Shown here: piece after piece, positions 52,566 to 57,415 of the stretch
Layout of the letters: every line of letters begins with the position of its first letter
Position numbering within the stretch: position 1 is the stretch's first letter
Source: Desmonostoc muscorum FACHB-395
GTDB taxonomy: Bacteria; Cyanobacteriota; Cyanobacteriia; Cyanobacteriales; Nostocaceae
Assembly (NCBI RefSeq): GCF_014698035.1
Contig: NZ_JACJSF010000049.1
Span: forward strand, 1 to 57,415
Reading direction: 5' to 3'
Length of the DNA stretch: 57,415 nucleotides
Position numbers and translations under genes: made by a program
Notes under the pieces: generated by a model
The model's input: the letters and a program-made list of their open reading frames with translations, nothing else
The model's database searches: none
What the model was told of the DNA's origin: nothing

Positions 52566-52709
52566 TTAAGTCATCCATTGCACCCAATCGCGCGCAGATA
52601 TAACCAGTTGAGCAAACTTGTCAGGTCTTGCATCCTCAAACTCCAGCATCACGCCACAACGCTCATCAATCGTCAGGGTACTGAGTAATTCTTTAATAGT
52701 ATTGCCCAT
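52566..52709 (-). pseudogene. Short C-terminal-like fragment
   Basis: The frame reads MGNTIKELLSTLTIDERCGV, then MLEFEDARPDKFAQLVISAR and DWVQWMT. At 47 residues it may be the end of a plasmid replication-type protein. There is no ribosome site. Between this and 52837 I see nothing else. Confidence 0.3.
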
Positions 52710-52837
52710 TTCTGGGCTTGAGCGATTCTTCGAGAACACCGCAGGTATCGCAGAAAATTTTGGTGTACCGAATGTATCTTAAGTTGCCACGGATGTGATA
52801 GCATACTTTCAACAATTTTAGATAGCATACCCAATCC

Positions 52838-53425
52838 ATGAATCAAGTTCGACTCCCCAAAGTTAGCGTCGCCGTGATTGGTTTGGTAGTTGCAAGCGTA
52901 TTTTATGCTACTCCCGTACTGGGAGCGATTCTAACTAGACAAGAATTTTCAGGTGATTTTACCTTAGTCGATGCTACTAGCCCATTCCTTACGAACTCTT
53001 TGCCAGAAGAAAGCGAATATTCTGGATTCGTGGTTTACTCAGAGTCCGGGACTTTGAGCGATTGGGAGCTATCCGTCAACAATCTAAACTTGAATTTGAA
53101 TCCAGGATCTACTAATGGCGGTAACTTAACCCCAGATGTTGATTTTGAGCTTGGTTCTGGGTCGAATTGGAATTTAGTAGTTGATTTTGGCATTGCTTTT
53201 GATGCTCCAAGATATACCTTAGAAAGAACTTCAAGCTCTGAAATTAGCTTGACGGGTGAAGTGGGACGGGCAGGAACATACATTTATCAAGATTCTGCTG
53301 CCAATATTACCCTGAGTTCTTCATCTACATCAGTACCTGAACCCACTTCCCTACTAGGTCTATTGTTTGGAGTTGGTGCAATTGCTGTCTCTAAAAAAGC
53401 TAGTGAGACGAAATCTGAAGCATGA
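52838..53425 (+). CDS. PEP-CTERM sorted extracellular protein
   Basis: The 195-residue protein has a signal peptide (VSVAVIGLVVASVFYATPVLGA), a beta-rich mature domain, and a C-terminal PEP-CTERM signal: VPEPTSLLGLLFGVGAIAVS followed by basic residues. Proteins with this tail are processed by exosortase and exported to the cell surface or exopolysaccharide. No exosortase gene is in the window, so a host-encoded one is assumed. The mature domain is not recognisable. Confidence 0.88.
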   Translation: MNQVRLPKVSVAVIGLVVASVFYATPVLGAILTRQEFSGDFTLVDATSPFLTNSLPEESEYSGFVVYSESGTLSDWELSVNNLNLNLNPGSTNGGNLTPDVDFELGSGSNWNLVVDFGIAFDAPRYTLERTSSSEISLTGEVGRAGTYIYQDSAANITLSSSSTSVPEPTSLLGLLFGVGAIAVSKKASETKSEA

Positions 53426-53470
53426 ATTACTCAACTCTTTACCAAACTTTATTGATCTACACAGCTTTGA

Positions 53471-53562
53471 GCCAATCGCACACCACAGGCCTACACCCGC
53501 ACTCAAAGTTAACCCAAAGGAGCCACTGCCCCAGGTATGCGTTCTGTGTAAGGCTCATCATC
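53471..53562 (-). pseudogene. Decayed Rep C-terminus remnant
   Basis: The reverse strand reads YLGQWLLWVNFECGCRPVVC, corresponding to YLGQWQVWVNFGSECRSVVC at the end of 51046-51807. Nucleotide similarity extends over roughly 90 bases. It shows that the local DNA had a second copy of this sequence. Confidence 0.6.
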
Positions 53563-53652
53563 GGGTAGAACTTCCACAACAGCAGACGGCGCAACAGACT
53601 TTTGCTCTTGGAATACTTCTAATAGACATCTGGGATGGTGCCAGTATGACCT

Positions 53653-54177
53653 TTAGTCACTCCCGCCCCAAGTCCAGGCAGGATTGCCATTCTTGAAACT
53701 GTTGTTTAGCACGACTAGAGGATAATTATTTGGATCGGAGCCACCAGCCAAATCTAAGATGAAGTAAACCTTACCTTTAACGAAGTGCATCCGTAAATAA
53801 TTAAGGTGTTCAGAGTAGGCTTGTCCATCAACCTTAGTCATTCCAGCAGAAGCAAAGCATTTAGCATATCTTGGCTTAAGTGTACCAACCCATGTAACGC
53901 TAAAGCTATTACTGGCTTGAACAGAGATGTTACTTGCGTAGGCATTTAGGTTAACAGAGCCATCTGTTGAAAAACTGCCTTCTTGATAAGGATGAGGTTT
54001 TTCAGTGACAATTACTTTGTCTGGACAGCTTTGTTTTTGCTCATTTTCACTATAAACTTTTAGCTCAATGTTTTGTGATTGATTTTGTGCAAGGACTCGC
54101 CAGTTGGACAACAGAGGCAGTAAACCAATACTTATGCCTATAATCAATATCATTGGTCTAAAGGAAATCATACTCAT
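53653..54177 (-). CDS. Secreted protein of unknown function
   Basis: The product has 174 residues with a signal peptide (PMILIIGISIGLLPLLSNWR, cleavage near AQN). The mature part is rich in Asn and Ser with four strand-like segments (NIELKVYSENEQKQSCPDKV, NAYASNISVQASNSFSVTWV, GKVYFILDLAGGSDPN) and two Cys. I recognise no family. Confidence 0.6.
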   Translation of the reverse strand: MSMISFRPMILIIGISIGLLPLLSNWRVLAQNQSQNIELKVYSENEQKQSCPDKVIVTEKPHPYQEGSFSTDGSVNLNAYASNISVQASNSFSVTWVGTLKPRYAKCFASAGMTKVDGQAYSEHLNYLRMHFVKGKVYFILDLAGGSDPNNYPLVVLNNSFKNGNPAWTWGGSD

Positions 54178-54373
54178 AACCGAACAAATATCGAATTTAA
54201 TGTAGTATTATATTTTACTAATTAATCAGCAAATTCAAGCCAGTGTAATTACTGAGAAAAAGAAAAGGGAAATGTTGAAGAAAAAACTTTTCCCCACAGT
54301 GAAGAAGTCTATTTTTTACTAACCCAAGCAAGATCGGAAAATCTCGAAAAAAGTGCGTTAGATATTACTCTGA

Positions 54374-54880
54374 TTAAGGCTGACCAAGAAAGTCTCCTTT
54401 GCCAAGTTCTACACCACAGTGCCTAAGAATGTCATACGCTGTTGTGACATGGAAATAAAGGTTTGGTAAAACAAAATATAGGAGAAATGGCATTCCTTGA
54501 AAAGAGAGAGTGTTGTCACGCATCTGTAGGGTAATTTCTCTCTCTTCTGAACCGTCAATTTGCTCAGGTTTAAAAGTATTTAAATGAGAAATAGTTTTTT
54601 GAATGCGGTCAATAAGTTGAGGAAATGTAGTTTCATTGTCCTCGAATTTAGGTGGTTCTATTCCTGCTAACCGTGCGGCACCTCTATTTACTATATCAGA
54701 GGCAATTTGCACTTGTTTTGATAATGGAAACATATCTGGAGAGAGACGACTATTAATCAAGACATTCGGATCTATTTTTTTAGTTTCAGCATAAGCAGCA
54801 CCTTTTTCAAGAATGTTTATAAGATTATTCAGTGCGCGAATAGACACGGGTATTAAAGCTTGGTACATTGAAATGGTCAT
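54374..54880 (-). CDS. DUF1993 domain protein
   Basis: The 168-residue protein fits DUF1993: MTISMYQALIPVSIRALNNL, MFPLSKQVQIASDIVNRGAA, RLAGIEPP and a C-terminal PFLLYFVLPNLYFHVTTAYD-ILRHCGVELGKGDFLG. The family folds as a DinB-like four-helix bundle of unknown function, with histidines that may bind metal. It is full length. Confidence 0.9.
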   Translation of the reverse strand: MTISMYQALIPVSIRALNNLINILEKGAAYAETKKIDPNVLINSRLSPDMFPLSKQVQIASDIVNRGAARLAGIEPPKFEDNETTFPQLIDRIQKTISHLNTFKPEQIDGSEEREITLQMRDNTLSFQGMPFLLYFVLPNLYFHVTTAYDILRHCGVELGKGDFLGQP

Positions 54881-55120
54881 TGAGATTTCTCCAGAAAAAG
54901 TTCAAACGGCTTTGAGCCGCCCCATCTAATATTAGGGGGTATTGACTGTGATAGGCTTCTTTTTGCCATCAAAAAAAACTGAGTCAATAAAATCCTGAAT
55001 GGTTTTTGCGGAAGTAATTTTGACTTTCCTGTACGTCTGGGTAAGGGTTATAGGTACTGCCAGTAAGCAATCATTTGAGGAATTTCAGCAGTGTTTTGCT
55101 AACATCGTATCCATTGTTGA

Positions 55121-55327
55121 AGAAGTCGGAAAACCGGGTTCTTTAGAAGGGCAGCAGGCTCGCTATATATTGAAATTCCCGTTACTGTCACGAATGTTAG
55201 TAGCAATGGAACTCCACAGCGTTTTCGTGGTAGCTATAAGCTGCAACGAGTCAATAAGGTTTCTGGCTCAACTCCAAACCAACGTAGATGGCATATCTAC
55301 TTGGACAATATTTCTCTTGAGCAGTAA
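55121..55327 (+). pseudogene. C-terminal fragment of a secreted-type protein
   Basis: The frame reads AAGSLYIEIPVTVTNVSSNG, then TPQRFRGSYKLQRVNKVSGS and TPNQRRWHIYLDNISLEQ with a stop at 55327. It looks like a strand-rich C-terminal domain of cyanobacterial secreted proteins ending in TPxQRRWHI. No start codon is available. A longer frame in another phase (54999-55337) is probably a shadow. Confidence 0.4.
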
Positions 55328-55447
55328 TTGGTTCTAGAAAAATCCGGAATCATTTCGCTTGGTGGGGTCTTGTCGTCAGTCATTTGATATCAATAAACTG
55401 ATTACAGATTTTTCAGGAATTTGGTGTTGGAGTTGTGAATCTATATA

Positions 55448-56179
55448 ATGCTTCAACACTATATCCAAATGACATTCATTTCTCCACATGCAAGATGGGA
55501 GAATAAAGAAATTGGGGTGCAGACCGTGAATAACAATAATCGGTGGTTTTCGTGGTTGAGTTGGGGTCTAGTTGCAGTATTAGCGGTGTTCTGGTGGGTG
55601 TGGTGGATATACTTTCGTCCTCTCCCCTACGCTAATCCCTGGCGGAGCCTCGGACTGCATGGCACGATTTTGTTAGGATTCATCTTGGTGTGGATTAGTA
55701 ACTATTACCGTCGTGGAAATGAACTAGGTCGTTGGTGGTTCTGGGCGTATTCGATCATTGTTGGCTTTAGCATTCCAGGCGTTATCGAAGATATCCTTCA
55801 TGTCAATCATGTGAGGACTTTATCATCGTTGTGGGAAAATATCCTTTTGAGCTTTGGATTATTGACGGCCATTGGGTTGGGCTTGCTTGCCCAAAAAAAA
55901 AAGATACAGATCAAGATGAAGCGCTCCGAGGTAGTTATGGAAGGAACTGACGAGCTTAACAAAAGTAGGGATGTCTACATGAAAAACACAAAGGGAAACA
56001 CATTCATCTCTGAAATGATTGATGAAGATTGGTTTAACTTGGGAAAATCTGATGCCTGGGCTGGAAAACCCAAAGTGCCACCAGAACAAGATGCTCAAGC
56101 GGCGAGTATGTATGACCTAGGTTACAGCGAGGGAGAAATTAAACATCCGCCAACTGAAATTCCAAAGGCTTATCAGTAG
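55448..56179 (+). CDS. Membrane protein of unknown function
   Basis: The product has 243 residues; a GTG at 55526 could be the true start and removes the non-hydrophobic first 26. It has four hydrophobic helices (WGLVAVLAVFWWVWWIYF; GTILLGFILVWISNYY; WFWAYSIIVGFSIPGVIEDI; NILLSFGLLTAIGLGLLAQ), then a charged cytoplasmic tail of about 85 residues ending EIKHPPTEIPKAYQ. I do not recognise a family. Confidence 0.65.
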   Translation: MLQHYIQMTFISPHARWENKEIGVQTVNNNNRWFSWLSWGLVAVLAVFWWVWWIYFRPLPYANPWRSLGLHGTILLGFILVWISNYYRRGNELGRWWFWAYSIIVGFSIPGVIEDILHVNHVRTLSSLWENILLSFGLLTAIGLGLLAQKKKIQIKMKRSEVVMEGTDELNKSRDVYMKNTKGNTFISEMIDEDWFNLGKSDAWAGKPKVPPEQDAQAASMYDLGYSEGEIKHPPTEIPKAYQ

Positions 56180-56355
56180 TCAGAAATCGTTAAATAGCGA
56201 TTGCTCTACACAGTATGATCCATCCAGCCACACTCTGAATTTTAACAATCCCAATGCACCCGTGCTGTGTAGTCGAGGTCAAACTCATATCCGCGTAAAA
56301 CAATTGGAGTTTGGGAGAAAATGATTTATAAAACAACCATTGAAAAGTAAAGACT

Positions 56356-57129
56356 ATGCCAGACTTCAGTAGTGAACCGATACCTGAATTAAAAAATCCG
56401 AAAGATTTCTTTCATTCTGGTGACTTGACCTTGAGAATTGAGGGAGAAATAGTGCCTGTAGTAGATGTCCATCTAGGGCAACAGCAATCGATTTACTTTG
56501 AGCATCATATTTTACTGTGGAAACATCCGAATGTTCGCCTCGGTATCAAAGGTTTAAAAGGGGCAGCCAAGCGTTTCTTTGCCGGACTGCAAATTTTTAT
56601 CAGTGAAGCACATGGGCCAGGGAATATTGCTTTCTCTCGTGAGGCTCCAGGACAGATTGTGGTGCTGCAATTAGAGCGTGGACAGACAGTAGACGTGCGC
56701 GAACATCAGTTTTTATTAGCTACGAGTAATATTGAGTACAGTTTCTTTTTCCAGCGAGGGCTGGCAAACCTTTTTTTCAGCCGCAGTGGTGGTTTATTTA
56801 TTGACCACTTCATTGGTCAGCAACAGGGAGGGCTGCTTTTAATCCACGGTTACGGTAATGTCTTTGAAAAGTACCTTGCTCCTGGGGAAGTACTCGATGT
56901 TGAGCCAGGAGCATGGTTATGGAAAGACTCATCAGTGAAGATGGAGACAGTAACGGCGCTGCAATCTAGTGGCGGCATCTTCGGAGTAATTGGAGTCATG
57001 CTTGGCGGTATCTCATTCACTCTCAACCGTTTTATTGGTCCTGGTCGTTTGGGGTTACAGTCTATGACTTACCACCCACCAGCAGCAGAGGGAGCAGCCC
57101 AAGTCGGTGGCAGTAGTAATTTGAGTTAA
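56356..57129 (+). CDS. AIM24-family protein
   Basis: The 257-residue protein has the AIM24 beta-sandwich features: GPGNIAFSREAPGQIVVLQL, TVDVREHQFLLATSNIEYSF, and LLLIHGYGNVFEKYLAPGEV-LDVEPGAWLWK near the C-terminus. Bacterial members are of unknown function; the mitochondrial label and occasional 'transcriptional regulator' label are not supported by the sequence. The length is as expected. Confidence 0.88.
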   Translation: MPDFSSEPIPELKNPKDFFHSGDLTLRIEGEIVPVVDVHLGQQQSIYFEHHILLWKHPNVRLGIKGLKGAAKRFFAGLQIFISEAHGPGNIAFSREAPGQIVVLQLERGQTVDVREHQFLLATSNIEYSFFFQRGLANLFFSRSGGLFIDHFIGQQQGGLLLIHGYGNVFEKYLAPGEVLDVEPGAWLWKDSSVKMETVTALQSSGGIFGVIGVMLGGISFTLNRFIGPGRLGLQSMTYHPPAAEGAAQVGGSSNLS

Positions 57130-57371
57130 AGTAGCAGCTGGAGTTTAGACTAAATGGCAGGCTGTCAAAGAAAAAATAGAGGGTGTGCTTAAACACCTGG
57201 TGGGTTAATTGCGATCGCATACACTCATCTAGTCTGAAATTTTAACTAATTCGGCGGAATTCCCCACCCCCACCTCAGCCGAAGGCAGGGTGAGGTAGTT
57301 CACTTTCATAAGCTGTTACGCAGCTTATTTGTATAATATAAAATTAAGTGACTAGCTATGAATAGGGATAT
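57130..57371. other. Intergenic stretch with a hairpin before a partial transposase
   Basis: ATAAGCTG (57308-57315) pairs with CAGCTTAT (57321-57328) across TTACG. This may be part of the left end of the mobile element whose transposase begins at 57372. The rest shows nothing I can name. Confidence 0.4.
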
Positions 57372-57415
57372 ATGCCAGCAAAAAACCATCTATCTCAAGA
57401 GCAAAAAGAAAGACT
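57372..57415 (+). CDS. Start of an IS630-like transposase, cut by the window edge
   Basis: Only MPAKNHLSQEQKERL can be read. This matches the N-terminus of IS630-type transposases common in Nostoc (MPAK…LS/T-EQKE). The rest lies beyond the window, so family assignment is tentative. Confidence 0.5.
   Translation, partial: MPAKNHLSQEQKER

Noticed and set aside
54999..55337. 112-residue forward ORF
   Set aside because: Another phase (55121-55327) gives a more protein-like sequence ending in RRWHIYLDNISLEQ; this frame is likely a shadow, at least in its second half.

Overview
The window looks like accessory DNA, very probably a plasmid, of a filamentous cyanobacterium of the Nostocales. The evidence for the host is the frequent HIP1 octamer GCGATCGC, AT-rich codon use, a PEP-CTERM protein, Nostoc-type dispersed repeats, and a FAAL-primed polyketide locus. 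The evidence for a plasmid is a CyRepA1-like replication protein running off the left edge (1-1946), two C-terminal remnants that look like the same Rep family (51046-51807 and about 53471-53562), several DnaB-like helicase fragments, and phage/plasmid-type DNA methyltransferase modules. I recognised no tRNA, rRNA or CRISPR array.

Layout. 1-5.9 kb: rep gene, dispersed repeat, an ISAzo13-type insertion sequence that truncates the genes on both sides, a full dinB (Pol IV), and a small proline-rich gene. 5.9-6.8 kb: non-coding leader with palindromes. 6.8-29.6 kb: one co-directional biosynthetic locus. It holds a fatty-acyl-AMP ligase; an AT-less PKS (ACP-KS-KR-ACP-KS); a second PKS protein (DH-ACP-ACP-KR-MT-crotonase); a membrane desaturase; a free-standing malonyl-transferase overlapping it by ATGA; a second desaturase; an unknown 136-aa protein; and a YhiI/RbbA/YhhJ-like exporter (membrane fusion protein, double ATPase, two ABC-2 permeases). 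The simplest reading is that a fatty acid is activated, extended twice, C-methylated, desaturated, and exported by the dedicated ABC system. I see no thioesterase.

29.6-33 kb and 44.9-48.1 kb: two paralogous modules, each with a C5-cytosine methyltransferase overlapping an ASCH-domain gene by ATGA and a DnaB-like helicase fragment further out. In the second module a conserved-looking protein is written in another frame of the methyltransferase gene. 33-44.6 kb: small metabolic genes (GFA, SDR, MRJP-like, PEBP, ABM) among gene fragments, a partial duplication of the dinB/proline-rich region, a PapA5-like acyltransferase, a Pyr4/PaxB-type transmembrane terpene cyclase homologue, and a class A PBP. 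46-57.4 kb: an Rpn-type nuclease, a histidine kinase broken by one base, secreted and membrane proteins, DUF1993, AIM24, and the start of a transposase at the right edge.

The window is a mosaic. Several genes are cut mid-domain and a few carry single frameshifts, some of which could be sequencing errors. The PKS/exporter block by contrast is intact.
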